A program made the position numbers and the translations under genes. The notes under the pieces are model-generated. The model saw only the letters and a list, made by a program, of their open reading frames with translations. It had not been told where the DNA came from and searched no databases. Positions 8,243-16,384 of a DNA stretch of 34,819 nt are shown here, piece by piece (the first letter of the stretch is position 1; each line of letters begins with the position of its first letter). This stretch comes from Candidatus Omnitrophota bacterium (lineage in GTDB: Bacteria > Omnitrophota > Gorgyraeia > Gygaellales > Profunditerraquicolaceae), in NCBI GenBank assembly GCA_028713155.1, contig JAQTPA010000015.1:1-34819 (forward strand). Reading direction: 5' to 3'.

Positions 8243-9268
8243 ATGATTCTTATATGGTTGAAATTCATGGTTTGTGCCGGGATAATTGTTTACAGCGGCA
8301 AGCGGGTTGCCAGATACGGGGATGCTATCGCAGAGAAGACCGGCCTGGGAGGCTTATGGATCGGCGTAATACTGGTAGCCCTGGCCACCAGCCTTCCCGA
8401 ATTATTTACCGGCGTGGGAAGCACGGTCTTTATTAATGCCCCTGATCTTACCGTAGGCAATTTATTCGGAGCAAATTCCTATAATCTTTTGAATATCGCC
8501 GTATTAGATGGTGTAAGCCGGGGTACTCCTCTATTAAGCTCAATTTCCCTAGGACAGACTTTAACCGCCGGTTTGAGCCTTATTCCTCTGTCCATTGCCG
8601 CTGTCGGTTTATTCTTAAGTTCAAAATTACCGCAGGTTGCTTTCGTGAATATCAGCTTATACAGTTTTTTGATTATTACCGCCTACTTTATTTCGGTAAG
8701 GATAGTCTTCGGGTTCGAGAAAAAAGAGCAGCAGATATTAAAGGAGATACATAAAGAAGAAAAGGCCCTGTTTAAATATGACGGTATAACATTAAAAACA
8801 GCCTGTATCCGTTACGGGCTAGCGGCGTTAATTATTGCGGCTGCCGGGATTTGGCTTGCCTATATCGGCGATGAATTAGCCGGGGGTTTAAATCTGGGGC
8901 GGAGCTTTGTCGGCAGCCTCCTGCTTGGCCTTGCTACCACCCTGCCGGAGATAACGGTTTCGCTTGCCGCTATCCGCCTAGGCGCAAAAGAACTGGCAGT
9001 AGCCAATATGCTCGGCTCAAACCTGTTTAATATGGTAATTATTTTTATTAACGACCTTCTTTACAGGAAAGCCCCGATCTTTAGCGCAATATCCGGCCAG
9101 CACGTCTTTACTGCTTTTATCGTGATTATTATGACCGCGATAGTTATTGCCGGTTTAATTTTAAAACCAAAAAAGAAAACCCGGATAGGTTTAAGCGTTT
9201 ATGCTCTAGCTTTAATCATAGTTTTTATCTTAGGTGCCTATATTAACTTCGCATTGGGTGGAAAATGA
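8243..9268 (+). CDS. Sodium/calcium exchanger family protein (CaCA, YrbG-like)
   Basis: Two inverted alpha-repeats: ALATSLPELFTGVGS...NLFGANSYNLLNI and GLATTLPEITVSLAAIRLGAKELAVANMLGSNLFNM. Confidence 0.92.
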   Translation: MILIWLKFMVCAGIIVYSGKRVARYGDAIAEKTGLGGLWIGVILVALATSLPELFTGVGSTVFINAPDLTVGNLFGANSYNLLNIAVLDGVSRGTPLLSSISLGQTLTAGLSLIPLSIAAVGLFLSSKLPQVAFVNISLYSFLIITAYFISVRIVFGFEKKEQQILKEIHKEEKALFKYDGITLKTACIRYGLAALIIAAAGIWLAYIGDELAGGLNLGRSFVGSLLLGLATTLPEITVSLAAIRLGAKELAVANMLGSNLFNMVIIFINDLLYRKAPIFSAISGQHVFTAFIVIIMTAIVIAGLILKPKKKTRIGLSVYALALIIVFILGAYINFALGGK

Positions 9269-11961
9269 GTGAAAATAAATTTTATAATTTAACCGCAGAG
9301 CAAGCCGGGTTATCCTTGAATACGAGCCTGGAAGCCGGGCTGAGCGCAGCAGAGGCTAAGCAGCGCCTGGAGCAATCCGGTTTAAACCAGCTTTTGGCCA
9401 AGAAAGGCATTACGCCTTTAGATATTCTTCTGGGTCAGTTTAAGGATTTTATAATCTGGATCCTAATCGCTGCGGCGTTAGTCTCCGGATTCCTGCAGGA
9501 GTGGGTGGATGCGCTGGCGATTATCGCGATTGTTATATTGAATGCGCTGATGGGATTTATCCAGGAATACCGGGCGGAAAAATCTCTGGCCGCTTTGAAG
9601 AAATTATCCAACCCGGCCTCAAAAGTTATCCGTGAAGGCAGGCGTAGTATTATTTCTTCTTTAGAGCTGGTTTACGGCGATTTGCTAGAGCTGGAGGCCG
9701 GGGACAGTATTCCTGCCGATAGCCGGCTTGTCTGGGCTACTTCCAATTTAACCGTTCAGGAGGCCAGCCTTACCGGAGAATCTACCCCGGTTGCTAAAAC
9801 TATCCGGGCTTTAGACGAAAAGGAAGTAGCGTTGGCTGACCGGGCGAATATGGTTTATCTGGGTACTTCCGTGGCTTCCGGAAAAGCCAGGGCATTAGTT
9901 GTGGATACCGGTATGCAGACAGAGCTGGGCAAGATCGCCGGGATGGTGCAGGATATCCGGCACGAGCCTACTCCTTTACAGAAGAAGCTAGAAGAATTCG
10001 GCAAATGGATTGTAGTCTTATGTTTTATACTGGTGGGATTGGTCTTTTTGCTGGAGTGGTTGCGCGGAGGGGAAATCGTAGAAATATTTTTGACTGCGGT
10101 AAGTTTGGCGGTTGCCGCTATTCCCGAAGGGCTGCCGGCGGTAGTCACTATAGCTTTAGCCTTAGGGGTACATCGCATGGTCAAGCGCCATGCGCTTATC
10201 CGCAAGCTTCCCTCGGTAGAAACCCTGGGCTGCGCGACGGTTATCTGCTCGGATAAAACCGGGACCCTGACTAAAAACGAGATGACTGTGCAAAAAGTTT
10301 TTACAGGGGCAGGGCTCTTTACGGTCAGCGGTATCGGCTATGCCCCCCAAGGAGAATTTACCCTGGATAAAAACCGGATTGACCCTTACGCTTATCCGGA
10401 TTTAGATAAGGTATTGCGTTGTTCCGTCTTATGTAACGCTGCGCAGCTGGTTGAAGAGAACGCCGTTTATAAGATAATCGGCGACCCTACGGAAGGGGCT
10501 CTTTTGACTGCTGCCGCCAAAGCGGATATCTGGAAAGAACGCCTGGAGCAGGAATTTTCTTTTATTGACGAGATACCCTTTGATTCGGAACGTAAGATAA
10601 TGACGATAATCCGTAAGTCTAGTAGCGGCCCTATTGCTTTCGTTAAGGGCGCTCCCGATATACTGATAGACCGCTGCGTAAGTATCGAAGAGAAGAGCGC
10701 CGTCAGGGGATTGACTAGTGAAGATAAGGAAACTATCCAAAAGGCGAATGATAGCTTAGCTGCTCAAGCGATGCGTGTTTTAGCGGTCGCCTACAGGGTT
10801 TTAGATAATGCGCAGGATAAATATGCACCCGAGGCAATCGAAAAAGGCCTTACCTTTGCCGGCCTGGTGGCGATGATCGACCCCCCCAGGGAGGAAGTCA
10901 AGCAGGCTATTCAGGAATGTAAGGCTTCCGGGATAAAAACAGTAATGATTACCGGTGACCATAAAAATACGGCAGTCGCCATTGCCCGGAAACTCGGGTT
11001 TTTTGACGAAAATTCCCTGGCCCTTAGCGGCGAGGAACTGGATACGCTCAGCGACGACGAGTTATACAGCAGAGTAGAAAAGATTTCCGTTTACGCCCGT
11101 GTTTCTCCGGAGCATAAATTACGGGTGGTGCGGGCCTGGCGCAGGCGCGGCGATGTCGTGGCGATGACCGGCGACGGGGTGAATGATGCCCCGGCAGTAA
11201 AAGAGGCCGATATTGGCGTAGCCATGGGCATCACCGGGACAGATGTCACCAAGGAAGTATCCGACATGGTAGTGACGGATGATAATTTTGCTTCAATTGT
11301 TTCGGCCGTGGAAGAGGGCAGGGGGATCTACGATAATATAAGGAAATTTATTCATTACCTTCTTTCCTGTAATGTCGGGGAAATATTAGTCATGTTTGTT
11401 TCTTCGTTAGTCGGCCTGCCCATTCCCTTATTGCCGATCCATATTCTCTGGGTTAATTTGGTGACCGACGGCTTGCCGGCGCTGGCCTTAGGAATTGACC
11501 CGGTTGACCCGCATATTATGCAGCGGCCTCCGCGTAAACCAAACGAAGCAGTGGTAACCAAGCAGAGGGCGTTATTGATGCTGGCCCAGGGAGCGTTTAT
11601 CGCTTTCTGCAGTTTATTTGCTTTTATCTTCGTTTTGTTTATAGAAAAGGAAGGAATAGGCCGCGCCAGGACAGCGGCGTTTGTGGTGCTTGCCTGCAGC
11701 CAGTTATTCCACGCTTTTAACTGCAGGAATATGTCCGTATCTTTATTCAAGATAGGTATCTTTACTAACAAGAAGCTGCTTTATGCTACCGGTATTTCTT
11801 TTATCCTGCAGATGGGGGTAGTCTATTTGCCCTTCCTGCAGAAGGTGTTCAAGACCGAAGCCTTGGGTTTGTTTGATTGGATCCTGGTTGTGGGGATCTC
11901 TTCGCTTCCGCTATGGGCGATGGAGGCGTGGAAAGCAGTTAAAAGCGCAAAAGAGAGGTGA
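9265..11961 (+). CDS. P-type cation-transporting ATPase (P2A, Ca2+-ATPase-like)
   Basis: TGES, PEGLP, CSDKTGTLTKNEMTV, KGAPD, TGDGVNDAPAVKEADIGVAMG. ATGA overlap with the upstream exchanger. Confidence 0.95.
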   Translation: MSENKFYNLTAEQAGLSLNTSLEAGLSAAEAKQRLEQSGLNQLLAKKGITPLDILLGQFKDFIIWILIAAALVSGFLQEWVDALAIIAIVILNALMGFIQEYRAEKSLAALKKLSNPASKVIREGRRSIISSLELVYGDLLELEAGDSIPADSRLVWATSNLTVQEASLTGESTPVAKTIRALDEKEVALADRANMVYLGTSVASGKARALVVDTGMQTELGKIAGMVQDIRHEPTPLQKKLEEFGKWIVVLCFILVGLVFLLEWLRGGEIVEIFLTAVSLAVAAIPEGLPAVVTIALALGVHRMVKRHALIRKLPSVETLGCATVICSDKTGTLTKNEMTVQKVFTGAGLFTVSGIGYAPQGEFTLDKNRIDPYAYPDLDKVLRCSVLCNAAQLVEENAVYKIIGDPTEGALLTAAAKADIWKERLEQEFSFIDEIPFDSERKIMTIIRKSSSGPIAFVKGAPDILIDRCVSIEEKSAVRGLTSEDKETIQKANDSLAAQAMRVLAVAYRVLDNAQDKYAPEAIEKGLTFAGLVAMIDPPREEVKQAIQECKASGIKTVMITGDHKNTAVAIARKLGFFDENSLALSGEELDTLSDDELYSRVEKISVYARVSPEHKLRVVRAWRRRGDVVAMTGDGVNDAPAVKEADIGVAMGITGTDVTKEVSDMVVTDDNFASIVSAVEEGRGIYDNIRKFIHYLLSCNVGEILVMFVSSLVGLPIPLLPIHILWVNLVTDGLPALALGIDPVDPHIMQRPPRKPNEAVVTKQRALLMLAQGAFIAFCSLFAFIFVLFIEKEGIGRARTAAFVVLACSQLFHAFNCRNMSVSLFKIGIFTNKKLLYATGISFILQMGVVYLPFLQKVFKTEALGLFDWILVVGISSLPLWAMEAWKAVKSAKER

Positions 11962-11966
11962 TCGTT

Positions 11967-12560
11967 ATGAAAAGATTAAAGCGCTATTTTGCCGCCGGAA
12001 TACTCGTGGGCCTGCCGGTATTTCTCACTTTTTACCTGCTTTTTATTATTTTTAAATTTCTGGATAGCCTCTTTGGGGTAATTATCAATAAATATTTAGA
12101 GGAGGTATTAGGTTTTACTCTTCCCGGCATAGGCCTTATCTTAGGAATATTGCTTATTCTGATAATCGGGTTTGTCGTTTCGCATTTATTGAGTAAAAAG
12201 GCATTGCCTGTAATCGAAGGGTGGTTTTTAAAATTACCCGCTATCCGCCAGGTCTATCCCCCCATAAAAGAAATAGTAGGTTTTATTTTTTCCAGGGACA
12301 AGCCCGCATTCAAGAAGGTAGTTTTAGTGGAATACCCTTGCGCCGGGATCTGGTCAGTGGGTTTTATGACTAATGATGGCTTCCGGGAGGCCCAGGAGAA
12401 GCTCGGCCAGGAGCTGGTGCATATTTTAATCGGCTCAACCCCCAGCCCGTGGAGCGGTTTTTTTATCTTAGTTCCCAAGGTTAAGGTGAAATTCCTGGAG
12501 ATGTCGGTTGAGGAAGGGATGAAACTGATAATCTCAGGAGGGATACTTAAGCCAGCCTAG
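11967..12560 (+). CDS. DUF502 family membrane protein
   Basis: LKRYFAAGILVGLPVFLTFYLLFIIFKFLDSLFG...PAIRQVYPPIKEIVGFI...GSTPSPWSGFFILVPKVKV; GAGAGGTG SD precedes the ATG at 11967. Confidence 0.88.
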   Translation: MKRLKRYFAAGILVGLPVFLTFYLLFIIFKFLDSLFGVIINKYLEEVLGFTLPGIGLILGILLILIIGFVVSHLLSKKALPVIEGWFLKLPAIRQVYPPIKEIVGFIFSRDKPAFKKVVLVEYPCAGIWSVGFMTNDGFREAQEKLGQELVHILIGSTPSPWSGFFILVPKVKVKFLEMSVEEGMKLIISGGILKPA

Positions 12561-12587
12561 AGGGAAGTTTTTTAAAAGAGGCCAAGG

Positions 12588-13052
12588 CTAGTCTTGTTTA
12601 AAGAGGGTTTTATCCTCTTGGGTTAATTCCCCGCAAAAAATCCACACCGAAATCTGCAGGCGTTCATCGAGTATTCTGATAATTTTTCCGCTTTGCTGGA
12701 TATGCTGGCCCTTATCAATATCTTTTACCTTATCTTTGTCTTTAAAAAGGAAGGCCAACTGGTAGGTAACATTATTTTTTGTTTTTTGCGGAATGGTGCT
12801 GACCTGGTAGTAAGTACTGCCCAGGTCGTTCGTCGTATCAAAGAAATCATATTCTCCCGCATTGCTGACTGTCCCGGCGCAAGAGATCTCCTTGCCCAGG
12901 CTGTCTTTTAAGACCTGCGTCTTTTGCAAATCCGTCGCCTTATAGAAATTATCAACCAACCCTTCAATATCCATTGCCGCAGCATAGGAAAGTCTGTTTA
13001 ATCCTAAAAGAACGGCTAAAGAAAACGCACTGACCAGCAATATTTTTTTCAT
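12588..13052 (-). CDS. Secreted OB-fold (tRNA_anti-like) protein of unknown function
   Basis: Signal peptide MKKILLVSAFSLAVLLGLNRLSYAAA. 'GKEISCAGTVSNAGEYDF...GQHIQQSGKIIRI' resembles secreted OB-fold domains. AGGGGAGGAA ribosome-binding site on the minus strand. Confidence 0.65.
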   Translation of the reverse strand: MKKILLVSAFSLAVLLGLNRLSYAAAMDIEGLVDNFYKATDLQKTQVLKDSLGKEISCAGTVSNAGEYDFFDTTNDLGSTYYQVSTIPQKTKNNVTYQLAFLFKDKDKVKDIDKGQHIQQSGKIIRILDERLQISVWIFCGELTQEDKTLFKQD

Positions 13053-13072
13053 CTATTCCTCCCCTTGGCTAT

Positions 13073-13100
13073 ATTATACTTTTTTAAAAAAGTATTGCAA
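13073..13100 (-). promoter_or_regulatory. Divergent promoter for 12588..13052(-) with an 18-bp perfect palindrome in the spacer
   Basis: Minus strand TTGCAA (13095-13100), 16 nt spacer, TATAAT (13073-13078). TACTTTTTTAAAAAAGTA (13077-13094) is a perfect palindrome. Confidence 0.55.
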
Positions 13101-13132
13101 GTATTTTTGGGAGACTGATCCCAAGAAATAAC

Positions 13133-13161
13133 TTGACAAATATATGTAAAATACATATAAT
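13133..13161 (+). promoter_or_regulatory. Consensus sigma70 promoter
   Basis: TTGACA (13133-13138), exactly 17 nt, TATAAT (13156-13161). Confidence 0.9.
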
Positions 13162-13199
13162 TATATTCAAATGAATATCTTTATATGCAAAATACATAT
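13141..13199 (+). promoter_or_regulatory. Triple-palindrome operator array
   Basis: ATATGTA-AAA-TACATAT (13142-13158), ATATTCA-AA-TGAATAT (13163-13178), ATATGCA-AAA-TACATAT (13183-13199). Centres 13150, 13170.5 and 13191. Boxes 1 and 3 match at 16 of 17 positions. Confidence 0.8.
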
Positions 13200-13211
13200 T
13201 AGGAGCCGGGG

Positions 13212-14801
13212 ATGAAGAGTTTTTCGAAAAACACCCTTAGGCTCCTTAAAGTTTTTTACAGCCATCCGGAGCAGCAGTATTATATCCAGGAATTGGGGCG
13301 CCTCTTGAAAACCAAGCCCGGGGTTTTTCAGAGGACTCTTTATAACCTGCAGAAAGAAGGGGTTTTACAGAGCTATTACCGGGCGAATGCCAGGTTCTTC
13401 AGCCTCAATAAAAATTATCCTTTTTATAAAGAATTTAAAAGCATTGTCCAGAAGACAGCCAGGCTTGCGCTCAGCGCAGTTATTGCCGGCTTGTTCTTAC
13501 TGAACAGCTCGAGCGGATTTTGTGCGGAGAATAATCCAGAGACCCTGGTGCTTACTTCGCTGGAAGATGCGATTAAAATAGCGTTTAAAAATAATAAGGA
13601 TATCCGGATACAGGAATACGCGCTGAAAGTCGCTGACGCGGGGATACTGGATGCTAGAAGCGCGTTTTTGCCTAAGGTTGATTTCAATGCCGGTTATACG
13701 CGTAATGCCGCGGTGCTCAGCAGTGCCAGCAGCGGCGGTAAGAAAGACACCGGGGTATTTACCGGGTATAAAAATAATAATCTGATGGGCGTAAGCCTGA
13801 GCGATACTATTTACAACGGCGGAGCCAACATCGCCAGCCTAAGACAGGCTGAGCTGGCCCTAAGCGAACAAAGCCAGACCCTGCGGGCAATCAAGCTTAA
13901 TGTGGAGCTGGAAGCTAAGAGGCTTTATCACGGGCTCCTGCTGGCTTATGAGACAAAACGTATTGCCGAGGACCTCGTAGGGCAGGCAGAAAGCCATTAT
14001 GCAGAAGTAAAAAACAAATTTCAACAAGGGACTGCTTCCAGGTTTGATGTTTTACAGTCTAAGGTGCAGGTTTCACTCCTGGAGCCGCAGCTGATCAATG
14101 CGCAGAATGCCATAGACTTGATCATCGCGGAGATGAATAAACTCCTTGGTTTAAAGATAAGCGACAGGATAATCATCGAGGATAAATTGCTCTATGAACC
14201 CTTTGAGATAAAAGAAGGGGATTTCCTGAAAACCGCCTATCTGAATGAACCGGAGATGATCTTAAGGTCCCTGGGGATAGATATAAGCAAGTGGCAGATC
14301 AAATACGCCCGGGCAGGGTGGCTTCCGCAGCTGGAAACCAACGCCCAGTATTATTATCAGTCCAATAACCCGGGGAACATGTTTAACAGCAGGCATAATA
14401 ATTGGAATATAGGTTTTACCGTGCGCCTGGCGATATTTGACGGATTTTCAACCAAGGCGAAAGTGGACAGCGCCCGGGCCAAGCATATGCAGGCGGTTAT
14501 CAGTAAAGAGAATACGGCTGACCAGGTGGCTGTTGATGTAAGGCAGGCCTGCCTGGATTTGCAGCAGGCAGCCGCCGTAATAAAATCGCAGGAAGATAAT
14601 TTGGAGGATGCCAGGGAAGCTTTGCAGATATCTTATGTCCGTTATAATAACGGCGTAGGCATAAACCTGGATGTGTTGGATGCGCAGGTTTCTTTGGCTA
14701 ACGTAGAAAAGAACCTGGCTGAAAGTACCTACGATTATATTATGGCTAAGGCAAGATTGGACAGGATTATGGGTAATGGTTTTATAGAGGAGGAAAAATG
14801 A
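13212..14801 (+). CDS. Winged-helix DNA-binding domain fused to a signal sequence and a TolC-family outer-membrane efflux protein
   Basis: Residues 1-80 (KNTLRLLKVFYSHPEQQYYIQELGRLLKTKPGVFQRTLYNLQKEGVLQSYYRANARFFSLNKNYPFYKEFKSIV) look like a wHTH of the type found with nucleotidyltransferases. Residues 81-105 (KTARLALSAVIAGLFLLNSSSGFCA) look like a signal sequence. Residues 106-529 look like a TolC/OEP domain. AGGAG SD at 13201-13205. Confidence 0.85.
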   Translation: MKSFSKNTLRLLKVFYSHPEQQYYIQELGRLLKTKPGVFQRTLYNLQKEGVLQSYYRANARFFSLNKNYPFYKEFKSIVQKTARLALSAVIAGLFLLNSSSGFCAENNPETLVLTSLEDAIKIAFKNNKDIRIQEYALKVADAGILDARSAFLPKVDFNAGYTRNAAVLSSASSGGKKDTGVFTGYKNNNLMGVSLSDTIYNGGANIASLRQAELALSEQSQTLRAIKLNVELEAKRLYHGLLLAYETKRIAEDLVGQAESHYAEVKNKFQQGTASRFDVLQSKVQVSLLEPQLINAQNAIDLIIAEMNKLLGLKISDRIIIEDKLLYEPFEIKEGDFLKTAYLNEPEMILRSLGIDISKWQIKYARAGWLPQLETNAQYYYQSNNPGNMFNSRHNNWNIGFTVRLAIFDGFSTKAKVDSARAKHMQAVISKENTADQVAVDVRQACLDLQQAAAVIKSQEDNLEDAREALQISYVRYNNGVGINLDVLDAQVSLANVEKNLAESTYDYIMAKARLDRIMGNGFIEEEK

Positions 14802-15634
14802 AAAAGAAGAAAAAGTTTATAATCATAGCGTTGATTTTAGCCATTGCCGCCTACACGGCGGTTGTTTTTCTCTTAAAAGAGAAGCAGGCCAATAGTAAGA
14901 TTATCAAGGTTTCCGGGAACATTGAGGGGGATGACGTGCGCATATCTTTCAGGATAACCGGACAGATTATTGAGCTTTTGACGGATGAAGGCAAGGTCAT
15001 CAGAAAGGGGGATATTGTCGCCCGGCTCAATAAAGATGAACTGAGTAAAGTTCAGGCTGAGGCAGAAGCAGCGCTAAAATTGGCAGAATATCAGTATAAG
15101 CTGGATTATGATGATTACGTGAGGGCTGAAAACCTGCTTAAGGCAGGCGCGATTTCCGCTCAACAGCGCGATACGGCGAAAACCAGAATGAACACTGATT
15201 CGGCAAACATAAAACAATTACGCGCTTCCCTGGAGCTGGCTAATACAAAACTAGGCTGGGCAGATTTAGCCAGTCCGCTTGATGGTTACGTACTGGTAAA
15301 AAGCGCCCTTCCCGGTGAAGTCGTACAGCCGGGTTCCCCGGTTTTTACTGCCGTCAACCTGGATGACCTCTGGGTTACTGCTTATATAAATGAGACGGAT
15401 TTGGGCAAAGTGAAATTAGGGCAAAAGGCGTACGCGGAGACAGATACCTACCGCGGAAAGAAGTATAGCGGCCGGGTTTCCTTTATATCCAGCCAGACCG
15501 AGTTCACTCCTAAATACATCCAAACCAATGAAGAGAGAGTAAAGTACGTTTACCGGATCAAGGTGAGAGTTGACAATTCCAGTCTGGATTTAAAACCCGG
15601 GATGCCCGCGGACGCGTATATAATGATTGAATAA
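14798..15634 (+). CDS. HlyD-family periplasmic adaptor (YbhG/YhiI-like)
   Basis: N-terminal TM, biotinyl-lipoyl halves, full coiled-coil hairpin (LSKVQAEAEAAL...AKTRMNTDSANIKQLRASLELANTKLGWADLASPLDGYV). ATGA overlap with the TolC fusion. Confidence 0.92.
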   Translation: MKKKKKFIIIALILAIAAYTAVVFLLKEKQANSKIIKVSGNIEGDDVRISFRITGQIIELLTDEGKVIRKGDIVARLNKDELSKVQAEAEAALKLAEYQYKLDYDDYVRAENLLKAGAISAQQRDTAKTRMNTDSANIKQLRASLELANTKLGWADLASPLDGYVLVKSALPGEVVQPGSPVFTAVNLDDLWVTAYINETDLGKVKLGQKAYAETDTYRGKKYSGRVSFISSQTEFTPKYIQTNEERVKYVYRIKVRVDNSSLDLKPGMPADAYIMIE

Positions 15635-15643
15635 ATTCAGGCC

Positions 15644-16384
15644 ATGGTTACGATAAAAACGGAGAACCTGACCCGTAAATTCGGGGTGCTCACAGCCTTA
15701 GACCAGCTCAACCTTGAGGTCCAGGAGGGTGAGATCTTTGGCTTGGTCGGGCCGGATGGAGCAGGTAAAACTACAACTATGCGCCTTTTGACCGGGATCC
15801 TGGATCCTACGGAAGGCCAGGCTTGGACTTATAATAAACATACCGTAAAAGAAGCGGAAAGCCTCAAAGAGCATATTGCTTATATGTCTCAGCGTTTCGG
15901 GCTTTATGAAGAATTAAGCGTCCTGGAAAATATTAACTTTTACGCTGATGTTTACGGAGTGGCCAGAGATAAGCGCATAGAGGCTATTGAGCGCCTGCTG
16001 GGTTTTTCCGGACTTTTGCCCTTTAAGCAGCGTTTTGCCGGTAAGCTCTCCGGAGGGATGAAACAAAAACTAGGCTTAGCCTGCGCACTCATCCATACCC
16101 CGAAAGTCTTATTCCTGGATGAACCTACTAACGGCGTTGACCCGGTCTCCCGCAGGGACTTCTGGAATATACTCTATGATTTGCTCAAGGAAAAAGTCAC
16201 CATATTTTGTTCTACCTGCTATCTGGATGAGGCTGAACGTTGCCACCGCGTCGGCCTGATGCACAAGGGGAAGCTCCTGCGTTGCGATTCTCCCGGCAGG
16301 ATTAAGAAAGAATATAATACTAAAACTCTAGAGGAGGCATTTATCACGATAATCGGAGAATATGAAAGAAGCCAGCCCAAATAA
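15644..16384 (+). CDS. ABC transporter ATP-binding protein
   Basis: Walker A GPDGAGKTTT, signature LSGGMKQ, Walker B VLFLDEPTNGVDP. Confidence 0.93.
   Translation: MVTIKTENLTRKFGVLTALDQLNLEVQEGEIFGLVGPDGAGKTTTMRLLTGILDPTEGQAWTYNKHTVKEAESLKEHIAYMSQRFGLYEELSVLENINFYADVYGVARDKRIEAIERLLGFSGLLPFKQRFAGKLSGGMKQKLGLACALIHTPKVLFLDEPTNGVDPVSRRDFWNILYDLLKEKVTIFCSTCYLDEAERCHRVGLMHKGKLLRCDSPGRIKKEYNTKTLEEAFITIIGEYERSQPK

Noticed and set aside
8206-8436. Plus-strand ORF 76 aa overlapping the exchanger start
   Set aside because: Out of frame with the CaCA exchanger, whose alpha-repeat motifs are clear. No domain features; starts inside the 50-aa mini-ORF tail.
10005-10256. Plus-strand ORF 83 aa inside the P-type ATPase
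   Set aside because: Alternative frame of a confidently identified ATPase; no start signal.
12693-12911. Plus-strand ORF 72 aa opposite 12588..13052(-)
   Set aside because: The minus-strand ORF has a signal peptide, an AGGGGAGG site and a promoter; the plus ORF has none of these.
13440-13470. Simple frameshift joining two separate genes as the explanation for wHTH-TolC
   Set aside because: Not fully excluded, but both domains are in one continuous frame with no in-frame start for TolC alone. A single sequencing indel would normally break rather than build such a frame, so kept as a finding with a read-mapping check.
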